From: UBA6623 sp965248235
GTDB taxonomy: Bacteria > Acidobacteriota > Terriglobia > Bryobacterales > UBA6623
Direction of reading: 5' to 3'
Length of the DNA stretch: 64,000 nt
Assembly (NCBI GenBank): GCA_965248235.1
Contig: CBDFIU010000004.1
Span: 1,488,001 to 1,552,000 of the forward strand
Positions 37,598 through 48,041 of the stretch are shown piece by piece. The translations under genes and the position numbers were made by a program. Below the pieces are notes generated by a model. It had not been told where the DNA came from, ran no database searches, and saw only the letters and a program-made list of their open reading frames with translations. The stretch's first letter is position 1, and the number at the start of each line of letters is the position of its first letter.

Positions 37598-38429
37598 ATG
37601 CATTTCGCAAGCCTTCTCTGGTACGACTTCGCGGAGATCAGGTCCACCGACGAGTTCTGGCGCGGTCTCGCCCAAGCCCTCCGCGCTCGCGGACTCGACG
37701 ATGTCCCCGGCGAGCTCGATCGCGCACTCCCTCACGAGGATCAGTGGCGTTCTCCGCGACTACTCTTCAGCCAAGCCCGCGGCTACGACGTCGTGCTTGG
37801 GTTTCGCGAACAGCTCCGACTCGTCGCGACTCCTCTCTATGCGGCGCCCGGCTGCCGCGGCTGCGAGCATTGCAGCTTTGTCATCGTGCATTAGCACTCC
37901 CGCCATGCCCGGCTCGCGGATCCGCGCGGCGCTCGTCTCGCCGTCAATACACCTACATCCCACTCGGGGATGAAAGTAATCCGTGCCTTGGTGGCGGCGT
38001 TGGGAGAGGGGAAACCCTATCTTCGGAAGCGTGCGGCTGAGCGGATCGCACAAGAACAGCATCGCCATGGTCCGAGAAGGGCGGGCGGACACGGCCTCGA
38101 TCGATTGCGTTTCCTACGCTTTGATCGAGCGCTATCGTCCCGCCGACTTGCAAGGCATTCGGATTTTGCTCGAGACGCCCCGAGTCCCGGCCCCGCCGTT
38201 TGTCACAAGCATCCACGCTCCTGACGATCGGATGGCGAAGATTCGCGAAGCCCTGACCGAGATCCTCGAAGACCCCAGTCTCCACCTCGTCAGGGAGAAA
38301 CTCTTGCTGCGAGGCGCGCAACAAGTTCCCCTCGGTGCCTACGCGCCGATCGTCGAAATGCGGGACCGCGCCGAGCGAAACGGCGTGCTGCAACTCGGGC
38401 CGCCACCGATTAACACCCGATCGGAGTAG
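37598..38429 (+). pseudogene. PhnD-like phosphate/phosphonate-binding protein, broken
   Basis: Assembled from two frames, it reads as a periplasmic-binding-fold protein of the PhnD/phosphonate type (ASLLWYDFAEIRSTDEFW; GYDVVLGFREQLRLVATPLY; LAVNTPTSHSGM; SGSHKNSIAMVREGRADTAS; IDCVSYALIERY). The first frame meets an in-frame TAG at 37892-37894, where homologues have an acidic residue, then resumes and shifts by one base at about 38020 (an extra C in TATCTTCGG). No signal peptide is visible at the ATG. Two independent lesions, one of them a substitution, argue for a true pseudogene. Confidence 0.7.
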
Positions 38430-38518
38430 CGGACAAGGATTCCAGCCCCGCCGGCACTTCTCGGGCGCGCCACGGGGTACGCCGTGTCGCCGCGGGGGTG
38501 GTATGTTGGAATGATGAA

Positions 38519-41257
38519 ATGGTGAGGAACGAGGACAGATCGCGGCGGAACCCGATGGGGCCGCGACTAGGGCTGGTTGTCGCGGCCGCCTGCGCGCTCT
38601 GTCTGGCGACCACGTCACTCCCGGCCCAACTCCATCCCAATGAAGTCGCTCTGCTCAAGGCGGCCGAGGCCGGTGACGTCGACCGAATCCGGGCTCTGCT
38701 CAAAGCCGGCGCCGATGCCGACGCACGCGCCGATAACGGAACCACGGGCCTGATCACGGCGGCCTTTCACGGCCACCTCCCGAGCGTCGAAGCCCTGCTG
38801 GCCGCCGGAGCCGATCCCGACGCAAAGGACGATCGAGGCATCGCCGCCTTGATGACCGCCGCCACGCGGGGACACAATGGTCCGGTCGCTTCGTTGCTCG
38901 GCGCCGACGCCGACGTTAACGCCGCGGACAATGTCGGCCGAACGGCGCTGATGCTGGCGGCGGCCGAGGCGCGCGTGGCAGCCGTCGGTACACTGCTCGC
39001 GGCGGACCCCAACCTCGCGGCGGCGAATAATAACGGACAAACGGCTTTGTTGGCGGCGGTGGCGGCCGGGCATCCGGGCATCACGCGGGCGTTGTTGGAA
39101 AAGGGCGCCAACCCCAACGCCGCCGATCACTCCGGCCAAACTCCGCTGATGGCGGCGGCTTTTCGTGGAAACAATCGACTCGTGAAACTGCTGCTTGACC
39201 GCGGCGCGCGCGTCGATGCCGCCGGGAACGAGAGCGCCAAGGCGGTTTCCGGTGAATCTTCGGTTTCCATCGGCGGAGTGACCGCATTGATGCTGGCCTC
39301 GGCCAAGGGTTCGACTCGGGCGGTAGCGACCTTGCTCCAGGCCGGTGCGAAGGTCAACCGGCGAGCGCTCGACGGCCGCACCGCTCTGATGTTCGCCGCG
39401 TCGAACGGCCACGCCGAAATCGTCAATGCGCTCATCGAGGCGGGCGCGGAAATGAATGCCGTCGACGAAATCGGCGAGACGGCGTTCGTTCAGGCGGCCG
39501 CGATGGGGCGTTCCGAAGTCGTCTCGATACTGCGTGAGGCCGGCGCCGAATCCACGCCCGGCGAAAACCTGCGTTTCGCCGCCCGAAACGGTCTTATCGA
39601 GCAAGCCCGCGAAGCTCTTAGGGCGGGCGCGGACCCGGACACGGCCGATCGCCGAGGCTTCACGGTTTTGATGGCTGCTTCATTGCATGGCCACCAAGAG
39701 GTCGTGGATCTGCTGATCGCGCGCGACGCCGAGCTCGACCGCAAAAGCCGGCAAGACGAGCCCATCGCCGTCCAGAGCGGCCGCATCGAGCGCGGCGGAG
39801 TCACCGCCTTGATGCTGGCGGCGGTCGAGGGACGCATAGGGGTAGTCGAGGCCTTGCTCCAGGCCGGATCCGACCCCAATGCTCGAAGCGTCGAGGGCTG
39901 GACTCCCCTTTTAATGGCGGCTTGGGAGGGGCAGATCGCCGCGGTGGAGCGCTTTCTCTTGGCCGGGGGCCGTGCCGACACGCCCGGCAGCGAGGGACGT
40001 AGCGCGCTCATGCTGGCCGTCGAGAAGGGTTTGCCCGCGATGACCCGGCTTCTGATCGAGAAGGGAGTCGACATCAACGCCCGATCCGAAGACGGCCGAA
40101 CGGCCTTGATCATGGCGGTCTTGAAGCGCGACCGAGCCGCCATCGAAGTCCTGCTCGAAGCCGGCGCCGACGTGACCCTGAAAACCCGCGGCGGGCTGAC
40201 GGCGCTGATGGCGGCCGCCTCCGCCGGGCGCGCTGATTTCGTCGGGCGATTACTCGATCGTGGCGCACAGGCCGACGCCCGCGCGAGCGACGGCCGTTCC
40301 GCGCTGCTGTTCGCCGCCGCCGAAGGACACACCGAAGTCATCGAAACCCTGCTTGCGAAAGGGGCCGATCCCACACTCCGCGACGCAGCCGGCAGGACGG
40401 CGCTCGTTCACGCCGCCGCGGCCGGCCACGATGAGACCGCCCGTCGGCTCGAGAAAACAGGCGCCGAAGAGGATCTCGATCAATTGCTACGCATCGTTGC
40501 CGCCACCGGACGAGCCCACAGCGTGGAGCTTCTCATTGGCGATGGGGCAAGCCCGGACGGCCGCGATTCCGACGGCAATACACCGTTGATGTTGGCCGCG
40601 TCCAAGGGCCACACCTCGACCGTCGAGGCTTTGATCACCCAAGGCGCCGAGGCCAACCTCGCCACGGCCGCGGGCGCGACCGCGTTGATGTTGGCGGCCG
40701 GCGAGGATCACGCTACCACGGTGCGGACCCTGCTGGCACGGGGTGCCGACCCGAACGCAAATACGCCCGACGGCCGCACGGCGTTGATGATGGCGGCCTT
40801 CGCCGGCAACGCCCGGGTCGTCGAGATCCTGGCCGAATCGAGCGCGAAGATCGACGCCGCCGACCAAGAGGGCAACACCGCTCTGCTCTTCGCCACATCG
40901 GAAGGCAACGGTGTGGCGGCCGCGGCGTTGCTCGATCGGGGCGCGAACCCCAACCTGGCCAGGGCGGGGGGCGTGACGGCCCTGATGTTGGCCGCCGCCG
41001 AAGGCAATACGGTTTTACTCGATGCGCTGGCGACCGCCGGAGCCGACGTAAACGCGCGAGACGAGCGCGGCTTCACCCCCTTGCTGATCGCCGCCGCGCG
41101 CGGACAGACCGAATGCGTCCGGCGCTTGCTTGCCCGCCGCGCCGACAGCGAAGCCCGCACGATCGACGGCGCAAACGCGCTGGCGATCGCCTCCCGAAAG
41201 GGTTACAAGCAAATCGCGGAGTTGCTGAGCGGTAGCCCAAGCGACAGCCCGAACTGA
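38519..41257 (+). CDS. secreted ankyrin-repeat protein
   Basis: About 912 residues. A signal peptide (GLVVAAACALCLATTSLPAQ) is followed by about two dozen 33-residue ankyrin repeats running almost to the end (units such as GRTALMLAAAEARVAAVGTL and GADPNAKTPDGRTALMMAAF-like segments). No catalytic domain is seen. The product would be an elongated periplasmic or extracellular solenoid for protein-protein contacts. The start is uncertain among ATG 38519, ATG 38555 and a GTG upstream; all keep the signal peptide. Confidence 0.85.
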   Translation: MVRNEDRSRRNPMGPRLGLVVAAACALCLATTSLPAQLHPNEVALLKAAEAGDVDRIRALLKAGADADARADNGTTGLITAAFHGHLPSVEALLAAGADPDAKDDRGIAALMTAATRGHNGPVASLLGADADVNAADNVGRTALMLAAAEARVAAVGTLLAADPNLAAANNNGQTALLAAVAAGHPGITRALLEKGANPNAADHSGQTPLMAAAFRGNNRLVKLLLDRGARVDAAGNESAKAVSGESSVSIGGVTALMLASAKGSTRAVATLLQAGAKVNRRALDGRTALMFAASNGHAEIVNALIEAGAEMNAVDEIGETAFVQAAAMGRSEVVSILREAGAESTPGENLRFAARNGLIEQAREALRAGADPDTADRRGFTVLMAASLHGHQEVVDLLIARDAELDRKSRQDEPIAVQSGRIERGGVTALMLAAVEGRIGVVEALLQAGSDPNARSVEGWTPLLMAAWEGQIAAVERFLLAGGRADTPGSEGRSALMLAVEKGLPAMTRLLIEKGVDINARSEDGRTALIMAVLKRDRAAIEVLLEAGADVTLKTRGGLTALMAAASAGRADFVGRLLDRGAQADARASDGRSALLFAAAEGHTEVIETLLAKGADPTLRDAAGRTALVHAAAAGHDETARRLEKTGAEEDLDQLLRIVAATGRAHSVELLIGDGASPDGRDSDGNTPLMLAASKGHTSTVEALITQGAEANLATAAGATALMLAAGEDHATTVRTLLARGADPNANTPDGRTALMMAAFAGNARVVEILAESSAKIDAADQEGNTALLFATSEGNGVAAAALLDRGANPNLARAGGVTALMLAAAEGNTVLLDALATAGADVNARDERGFTPLLIAAARGQTECVRRLLARRADSEARTIDGANALAIASRKGYKQIAELLSGSPSDSPN

Positions 41258-41432
41258 AGAACATCTCGACCGAGTTCCCTTCGCTACCGCCCCGAGCTAT
41301 TCCCGCATATTGTCGGGCCCGGCTGCGACGTCCAACCGGGCGGCCGCCGCCTCAAGATCCCAAAACTATCCTTCGCATGCCGTGACAAGGTAATATGGAC
41401 TCGGAAGCGTGTATTCCGGCGCTTACTTGGCC

Positions 41433-43983
41433 ATGATGCAATGGGGGCGTAATCGGCATTGCAGCGCTGTCTTTTCAGCGCGCGGCACCGGTGTATTGTG
41501 TGCCCTTGCCGTGGTCAGCTTGCTTACGCCGGCGACTGCGGCCCCCCCCCGCGCCCGCCGTTTCCCATGCCTGGAAAGAGCTGCGCTTGGAACCCCCCGC
41601 GCCCGCCCTCGCCGGCCCCGGAGCGTCGCAGCAATTCATTGTCTCCGCCATCGATGATCAGGGCAATTCAGCCGACGTCACGGCCGAAGCACGCGTTATC
41701 TCGGCGCGGCCCGAGACCGTCGCGGTCGACGCGGCGCGCGGATTGTTGATCGCAAAAGCCCGCGGCCGAGCCCCGATTGAAGTTCGGTTCGCCGGCCTGA
41801 CCCAGCAGTTTTCCGTCGAAGTCCGCCAAGGCTCCGGCGAATTGGCCGTGAGTTTCTCGCGCGACGTCGTTTCCATCTTGACCACGAAAGGTTGCAACGG
41901 TTCGGGCTGTCACGGCTCCCCCGCCGGCAAGAACGGTTTCAAACTGTCGCTGTTCGGCTACGACACGGCGGCCGATCATAAGATGATCATCCACGAGCAC
42001 GAAGGCCGCCGCGTGAATCTCGAAAGTCCCGCCGAAAGTCTGCTTCTGAAAAAGCCCACCTTCGAGGTCGCGCACGGCGGCGGGCATCTGATGACCCCTG
42101 AGTCCGAGGAATACGAAACCCTCCATAAGTGGCTCGAACAAGGCGCTCGACTCGACGACAGCGGAGCACGACTCACCCACCTGGATCTCTACCCGCGCCA
42201 TCGCGTTTTGGCCGGCAAGCAGGCAACACAGAAGTTCGTCGCCATGGGACGGCTCACCGACGGCACCACGCGCGACATGACCGAGCAGGTCCGATTTATG
42301 GTCGCTGATGACGAGGTCGCGAAAATATCGAGCGACGGCAGCGTCTCAGCCGTCGGCCCGGGCCTGACCAGCGTCATGGCGCGCGCGACGGGCAAGGTCG
42401 CCACATCCCAAATCGGCGTCATCGACGAGCCCGCCGGCGACGACTACCCAACCGTCGAAGCCGATAATTTCATCGATGAAATCGTCTTCCGCAAAATGCG
42501 CGAGATGAACATTCCCCCTGCCCCGCGGACCTCCGATCGCGAGTTCATTCGCCGTGTCTACCTTGACGCCGCCGGTATTCTGCCGACGCGCGAGCGGACC
42601 GCGCGCTTCCTGAACGACCATGCCCCCGACAAACGCGCTCGGCTGATCGACGAGATTCTCGCCGGCGACGACTACGTCAGCCACTGGCTGGTGAAATTCG
42701 AGGACTGGTACCGCAACAACCAACTCCATTCCCAGGGCCGCTCGATGGGCGTCTTCAAGGATTGGATGCGCGATTGGCTGGCCGGAGAGGGCGGCTACGA
42801 CGATCTGGTGCGATCGTTTCTCACCAGTACCGGCGACACGATGGTCGTTCCCGAGGCGAACTTCTGGCACCCCGCCACCGATTTCATGCTGAAGGAGTTC
42901 AGCACTATCAAGGTCACGCCATCGGTCACGCGGCTGTTGTTGGGCGTTCGGATGGAGTGCGCTGAGTGCCACAACCATCCGCTCGAGAACTTCACGCAGG
43001 ACGATTTTTACGCCTTCGCGGCGTTTTTCGGCCGCTTGAAAGTCAAGCACGGCTACGGGGAATACCGCCGCACCTGGTACGTCGATGACGAAGGCGAGGT
43101 GGAACATCCAATTACGAAAAAGCCGATGGCCCCGAAGTTCCTTGCCGGCGCGACCCCGGAGATTCCCGAAGGCACGGATCGTCGCCAAGTACTGGCCGAT
43201 TGGGTTACCGCGGCCGATAATCCCTTTTTCGCGCGCGCCACGGTCAACCGCTTGTGGAACGAGTATTTCCAAAGCGGCATCGTTGAGCCGTTTGACGATT
43301 TTCGTTCGACGAACATGCCGAGCAATCCGGAGCTGCTCAACCGATTGGCGACCCACTTCATTCAGAACGGCTTTCGCTTGCGGCCGCTGCATCGGCTGAT
43401 TCTCAACTCGCGGGTGTATCAATCGGAGTCGAAGCGCAGCGGCCCGTCGCCGATCGAGAAAACGCTCTTCGCGAATTACGCCCCGCGGCGTCTGACGTCG
43501 GAAGTCCTGCTGGACGCCATCTCGGATGTGACCGACTCGCCCCACATTTTCGCGGCCGGCTTCGGCATGGCTGAACCCGAGGTCTATCCGGTGGGGACTC
43601 GCGCGAAGGATATCTACGTTCCTGATTCGCCCGAGTACTTTCTGCGGGCTTTCGGCACGCCTCGGCGCGACATCATCAAGGACCGCTCAAAATCGCCGAC
43701 GCTGGCACAGGCCTTGCACATGATGAACGGCCGGACGGTCCGCGAGAAGGTCGAGGCCGAGGATAATATTCTCGGGAAGCTCCTGGCCGAGGGCCGCGAC
43801 GATTCCGAGATCCTGGCGGAAATTTACGAAAGAGCTTACGCCCGCCCGCCGAATGAAAGAGAACGAAATAACGTGACGGCGTTCCTCGCATCGGAGCGTG
43901 AAATAGGACGCGAACGCCGCCGAGCGCTGGAGAACGTGCTGTGGGCCGTGCTCAACTCCAAGGAGTTTTTGCTGAACCATTGA
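41433..43983 (+). CDS. DUF1549/DUF1553 protein with cytochrome-like motif (frameshift in signal region)
   Basis: The main frame, from about 41551 to 43983, encodes a Big-2-like N-terminal region, the motif KGCNGSGCHGSPAGKNGF (C-x4-C-H, heme-binding-like), DUF1549 (EIVFRKMREMNIPPAP, REFIRRVYLDAAGILPT) and DUF1553 (ARATVNRLWNEYFQSGIVEP, PRRLTSEVLLDAISDVTDS). A good signal peptide (GVLCALAVVSLLTPATAAPP) lies upstream in a different frame. The two join if the run of nine Cs at 41542-41550 is read as eight. The gene heads a three-gene cluster with DUF1501 and PPC-domain proteins, a set common in Planctomycetes, Verrucomicrobia and Acidobacteriota whose function is unproven. Confidence 0.82.
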
Positions 43984-44014
43984 CGGCGTGGGTCGAGAAT
44001 GAATGGGATGGGCG

Positions 44015-44034
44015 GGCCTGGAGACCTGCCCCAC
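44015..44034. repeat. 20-bp intergenic repeat, inverted copy
   Basis: GGCCTGGAGACCTGCCCCAC is the exact reverse complement of 34832-34851. It lies between the DUF1549 and DUF1501 genes. Confidence 0.55.
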
Positions 44035-44070
44035 TGATGCGGCCCGCGACGCTCGGGCAAGGAGAGAAAG

Positions 44071-45342
44071 ATGAGCCGACATAGACCAAGCTTGTCGCCC
44101 TACAGCCGCCGGGAGTTTCTGAAAATCGGCGGGCTGGCGTTTGGTGGTTTGACGTTGCCTGCTTTGCAGGCCGCGTCGGTGAGTCGAGCGACCTCCTGCA
44201 TTGTTCTGTTTCAAGCCGGGGGATCGAGCCAGCTCGACACATTTGATCCCAAGCCCGACGCGCCCTCCGACATTCGAAGCAGCTTCAAGCCGATCTCAAC
44301 GGCCGTCCCGGGCACGCAGTTCACCGAGTTGCTGCCGGAGTCGGCGAAGATCGCAGACAAGTTCGCGGTGATCCGCTCGATGCATTCGGTGGAAGCTATT
44401 CACGAGCGCGCCCGTCAGCACATTTTCAGCGGCACCAGGCCGCGCAACGAATTGCTGCAACCTTGTTTCGGCTCCGTGCTCGCCAAGGAGAGAGGCGCGC
44501 AACACGGGCTGCCGCCCTATGTCGTGATTCCCGACGCCGACCTCAGCGCGGAAGCGGGCTTCTTGGGGCCGACGTTCGATCCGTTTCTCACCGGCGACCC
44601 CAGCGGCAAGCGATTCTCCGTCCGTGATTTAACATTGCCCACCGGCATCTCGCTCGATGAAGCCGGGGTGCGCTCGCGACTGTTGGCCTCGATCGACTCG
44701 CATTTCAAGAAGATCGAAGAGTCGCCACTGGTCGAGAGCATGGACGAGTTTTCCCAGAAAGCCCTCGATCTGATCTCATCGCCGGCGGCCAAGAAGGCCT
44801 TTGACCTCACCGCCGAACCCGACAAGCTGCGGGATCGTTACGGCCGCACGTTGATCGGCCAGGGGACGTTGCTGGCGCGGCGTTTGATCGAATCGGGTGT
44901 GCGTTTGGCGACGGTCTTTCAGTGGGGTTACGACACCCATGTGAATAACGAGCCGACCAATAAGAGGATCGTCCCCGAATTCGACAAAGCCTTCGCTACC
45001 TTGGTCACCGATCTCGAGGAACGCGGTTTGCTCGACACCACGCTGGTGCTGGTGGTCGGCGATTTCGGACGTACGCCCAAAGTCAATTTCTCGGGCGGAC
45101 GCGACCATTGGCCCCGCGCGGGTTCCGTCGCGCTGGCTGGAGCGGGCATTCAAGGCGGCGCGGTGATCGGCGCGACCGACAAAATCGCGTCCGATCCCAT
45201 CGACAGGCCGGTCTCGGTCGAAGACTTGGGAGCGACGGTGTATGAAGCCTTGGGCATCGACCGCGGCAAGATCTATATGGCCGGAGCCCGCCCGGTCAAG
45301 ATCAGCGCCGAAGGCGAACCCGTCACCGAACTGTGGAGCTGA
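44071..45342 (+). CDS. DUF1501 protein, Tat-exported
   Basis: A 423-residue sulfatase/alkaline-phosphatase-fold protein of DUF1501. The twin-arginine signal SRREFLKIGGLAFGGLTLP predicts export folded. Typical features are LFQAGGSSQLDTFDPKP, the RARQHIFSG region and the late VVGDFGRTPKVNFSGGRDHWP motif. DUF1501 genes almost always follow DUF1549/DUF1553 genes, as here. The substrate is unknown. Confidence 0.88.
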   Translation: MSRHRPSLSPYSRREFLKIGGLAFGGLTLPALQAASVSRATSCIVLFQAGGSSQLDTFDPKPDAPSDIRSSFKPISTAVPGTQFTELLPESAKIADKFAVIRSMHSVEAIHERARQHIFSGTRPRNELLQPCFGSVLAKERGAQHGLPPYVVIPDADLSAEAGFLGPTFDPFLTGDPSGKRFSVRDLTLPTGISLDEAGVRSRLLASIDSHFKKIEESPLVESMDEFSQKALDLISSPAAKKAFDLTAEPDKLRDRYGRTLIGQGTLLARRLIESGVRLATVFQWGYDTHVNNEPTNKRIVPEFDKAFATLVTDLEERGLLDTTLVLVVGDFGRTPKVNFSGGRDHWPRAGSVALAGAGIQGGAVIGATDKIASDPIDRPVSVEDLGATVYEALGIDRGKIYMAGARPVKISAEGEPVTELWS

Positions 45343-45346
45343 TGTC

Positions 45347-47533
45347 GTGCTCGGCCTACTTATCGTCCTCTTGCTAAGCCCGCTGTTGGTAACTCCGGTC
45401 GCGGCTTATGACGGCAGGCCCCAACTCGACCGTGTATTCCCGCTGGGCGCCCGCCGCGGCGCGACCGTAACCGTCGAACTACGGGGTCGCAATCTTTCCA
45501 ACTCCACGAAGGTCGAGTTCGACTGCGATGAGTTGACCTGGGTCGAGACCACGCAGCGGAGTACGGGACGGGTCGAAGGCAAGGTCGCGGTCGACCCAAA
45601 TGCGGCGCTCGGGCCGCACTTGCTGCGATTACACTCGCTCGACGGCTTATCGACGACAATTCTTTTCAACGTCGGTCAATTCCCCGATGTCACCGAATCC
45701 GAGCCGAACGATTCCACTCTCCAAGCGCAGCCGGTCTCGGGCGATGCCGAAATCCAAGCGCGATTAGCCCCCGCGAAAGACATCGACGTTTATTCCATCA
45801 CGGTCCAAGCCGGCGAACGTCGCGTGATGGATTTGCGAGCGATCGAACACGGCTCGCTGCTCGAATGCAAGATGGAGCTTCTCGATTCCAAAGGCCGCCG
45901 CATCGCCCATAACGACGACCGTAACGACTACCTCGAAACGCCGTTTCTCGACCATACCTTCGAGGCCGCCGGAACCTACCACATCGTGGTCGATCGCTAT
46001 CGCGGGCCCCGCGGCCACAGCTTCGTGGCGAATGCGACCTATACCCTACGCCTTTCAAGTCTGCCGACCATTGACTACGTGACGCCGCTGGGGGCGCAAG
46101 CGGGCGCGAGCAGCGAGATCGAGCTTCACGGAACGGCGCTCGAATCGATCGAGAATGTCTACCTCACCGAGGTGCGCTTGGCCGAATACATGCGCATGAC
46201 CTACCCCTACACGATGCCGATTCGAATCGCCCAGGATCCCCCCAAGGCCGCCGATATCGCGCGCATCGAGGGCCGTGTCGCGCGCCGCGAAAACGAAACG
46301 GTCGCCGTGGAGTTCGACGTGCCCCCCGACACGCGGCCCGGGCTGTGGCGGCTTTGGGCCGAGGGGCCGCGCGGCATCGTCGAGGGAACGCATTTCGAGA
46401 TTGCCGGCGCTGTCGAATACAGCGCAGACGAGGCCTCGGGAGCTCCGCGGCCGGAACGAGCCTACGCCATCAACGGCGGCTTATTGGGCAAGGGCGAGAA
46501 GGACCGTTATCCGGTTCACGGTATCGCCGCGGAGCCCTTGCATTTTTGGACCCTGTCCACGCAACTCGGCATTCCCTTGCTCGACCCCGTGCTCACGCTC
46601 TACGACGCCTCGGGAAAGAAAGTCGCCGAAAACGACGACACCGTGGGCGCCTATGGCAACCTGATCGGCAATCCCGACAGCAGTCTCTTCTACACGCCCA
46701 CCGAAGACGGTCCCCTCGTGCTGACTGTGAAGGACCGCACTCGGCGCGGCGGGCCGTCCTATCGCTATCGCTTGAAAGCCGACGACCGCTTGCCTGCCTT
46801 CCAACTCTTCACAACACCGAAAAACTTCACCATTGAGCGCGGCGGCGAAGCGGAAATCAAAGTTCATATGCCGCGGGAAACGGGTTTCGACGGCGAAGTC
46901 GCGGTATGGTTCGAAGGGCTGCCTGAAGGTGTCGAGTCACCGCGCGGCAACTTTCGAAAAGACCAAACTTTCGAGCCCAATGCCGACGGCGCGGACATGC
47001 TCATCCCCGAAATCGTTTTCAAGATTCGGGTTCCCGAAAGCGTTGCCCCGGGCGTCTACCCGATTCGCGGCTTGGGCGTGAAAGCGGACGAGAAATCAAG
47101 CCCCGACCGGCGGGTCATAGAAGCCAACACGTGCTCGCAAATGGGGCCTCTGCTCGACCTGTGGAATTTCATCCGGCGGCCCTTGTCCGGCATTACGCTG
47201 ACCGTCGTTGAGCCAACGAAGGTTGCCCTCTCGGCGCTCACATCGTCAGTCACGGTCGAGCAAGGCGGGGCGGCGGACTTCGACATCCGCGGCGTAGAGT
47301 TCCCCGAAGGCGCGGCCGTCGAAATCAAAGGCCTGCCGACGGGTGTTTCCTTCGAGGTCGTCAACCGCAATGACGACCAAATCGCGATTCGCCTCCAAGC
47401 GGTCGCCGAGGCCGGCCTCGGCTATTTCAAGATTTCCGCCGAATCGAAGATCGAAGACCGTTGGGCCGCCACAAGCCCCATCACGCTCAGGGTCGCGAAA
47501 GCCGTCAAGAAACTGCGCGCCGAAAAAGACTGA
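45347..47533 (+). CDS. secreted PPC-domain protein
   Basis: A 728-residue exported protein starting at a GTG four bases after the DUF1501 stop, with GGAG nine bases upstream. The signal peptide VLGLLIVLLLSPLLVTPVAA is followed by an IPT/TIG-like beta-domain (LDRVFPLGARRGATVTVELR), then repeated pre-peptidase C-terminal (PPC) beta-sandwich modules (ESEPNDSTLQAQPV; DIDVYSITVQAGERRVMDLR). No catalytic domain is visible. It is third in the DUF1549/DUF1501 cluster. Confidence 0.8.
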   Translation: MLGLLIVLLLSPLLVTPVAAYDGRPQLDRVFPLGARRGATVTVELRGRNLSNSTKVEFDCDELTWVETTQRSTGRVEGKVAVDPNAALGPHLLRLHSLDGLSTTILFNVGQFPDVTESEPNDSTLQAQPVSGDAEIQARLAPAKDIDVYSITVQAGERRVMDLRAIEHGSLLECKMELLDSKGRRIAHNDDRNDYLETPFLDHTFEAAGTYHIVVDRYRGPRGHSFVANATYTLRLSSLPTIDYVTPLGAQAGASSEIELHGTALESIENVYLTEVRLAEYMRMTYPYTMPIRIAQDPPKAADIARIEGRVARRENETVAVEFDVPPDTRPGLWRLWAEGPRGIVEGTHFEIAGAVEYSADEASGAPRPERAYAINGGLLGKGEKDRYPVHGIAAEPLHFWTLSTQLGIPLLDPVLTLYDASGKKVAENDDTVGAYGNLIGNPDSSLFYTPTEDGPLVLTVKDRTRRGGPSYRYRLKADDRLPAFQLFTTPKNFTIERGGEAEIKVHMPRETGFDGEVAVWFEGLPEGVESPRGNFRKDQTFEPNADGADMLIPEIVFKIRVPESVAPGVYPIRGLGVKADEKSSPDRRVIEANTCSQMGPLLDLWNFIRRPLSGITLTVVEPTKVALSALTSSVTVEQGGAADFDIRGVEFPEGAAVEIKGLPTGVSFEVVNRNDDQIAIRLQAVAEAGLGYFKISAESKIEDRWAATSPITLRVAKAVKKLRAEKD

Positions 47534-47548
47534 CCGGCGGCGGTGACA

Positions 47549-47746
47549 CTATTTCTTTTCTCTCTCCGAGAACTCACGGCACCACGCGGCGCGTTGCGAG
47601 ATTTCGGGCGACGCAGATCCGCTCGGCGTGTCGTATCCGAGCTCGGCGAGCAGAGGGCCGGCGAGGGTTTCGAATAGTTCCACGTCGCCCTCATCCATCT
47701 GGGATTTCCAGTCGCGCAACCCCTTGAAATCGGTTCTGCGCGTCAC
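47549..47746 (-). pseudogene. C-terminal remnant of a sulfotransferase-like gene
   Basis: A 65-codon frame (GLRDWKSQMDEGDVELFETL, then AGPLLAELGYD) resembles the last helices of sulfotransferase-family proteins, where W-x4-L/M-x3-D-x3-FE-x-lAG-x-lL-x-xLGY is typical. Nothing upstream continues the fold, so it is probably a gene fragment. Homology is judged by pattern only. Confidence 0.35.
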
Positions 47747-47922
47747 GGAGGCGACTTGCGTATAACGAAAAGGCTACGAATACTATTTCCGGCGGAAAGT
47801 TCTCGCCTGCTCTTATGAGCCTAAGAATGAGTCGGTTAGAACATTCCTTTCGAGTCGATCAAACGTCCGACGCCGGTACTCGATTCGGGCTGAAAGGCAG
47901 GGTAGATCATCCTACCTACGAC

Positions 47923-47957
47923 GCCGGCGGGTACCGCGCAAACGTAGACCCGCCGGC
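47923..47957. repeat. hairpin with perfect 10-bp arms in a gene-free spacer
   Basis: GCCGGCGGGT and ACCCGCCGGC enclose a 15-base loop. The surrounding spacer, 47747-48041, has no gene. The hairpin may terminate either neighbouring transcript, but no T-run follows. Confidence 0.4.
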
Positions 47958-48041
47958 ACCTAAGTACCAACGTTCGGGCAGTTCAGCGGGCAAAAACTTC
48001 AGTGAAAAAATCCGGCGAGAGGTTCGTTTTCCGTGTGTTTA

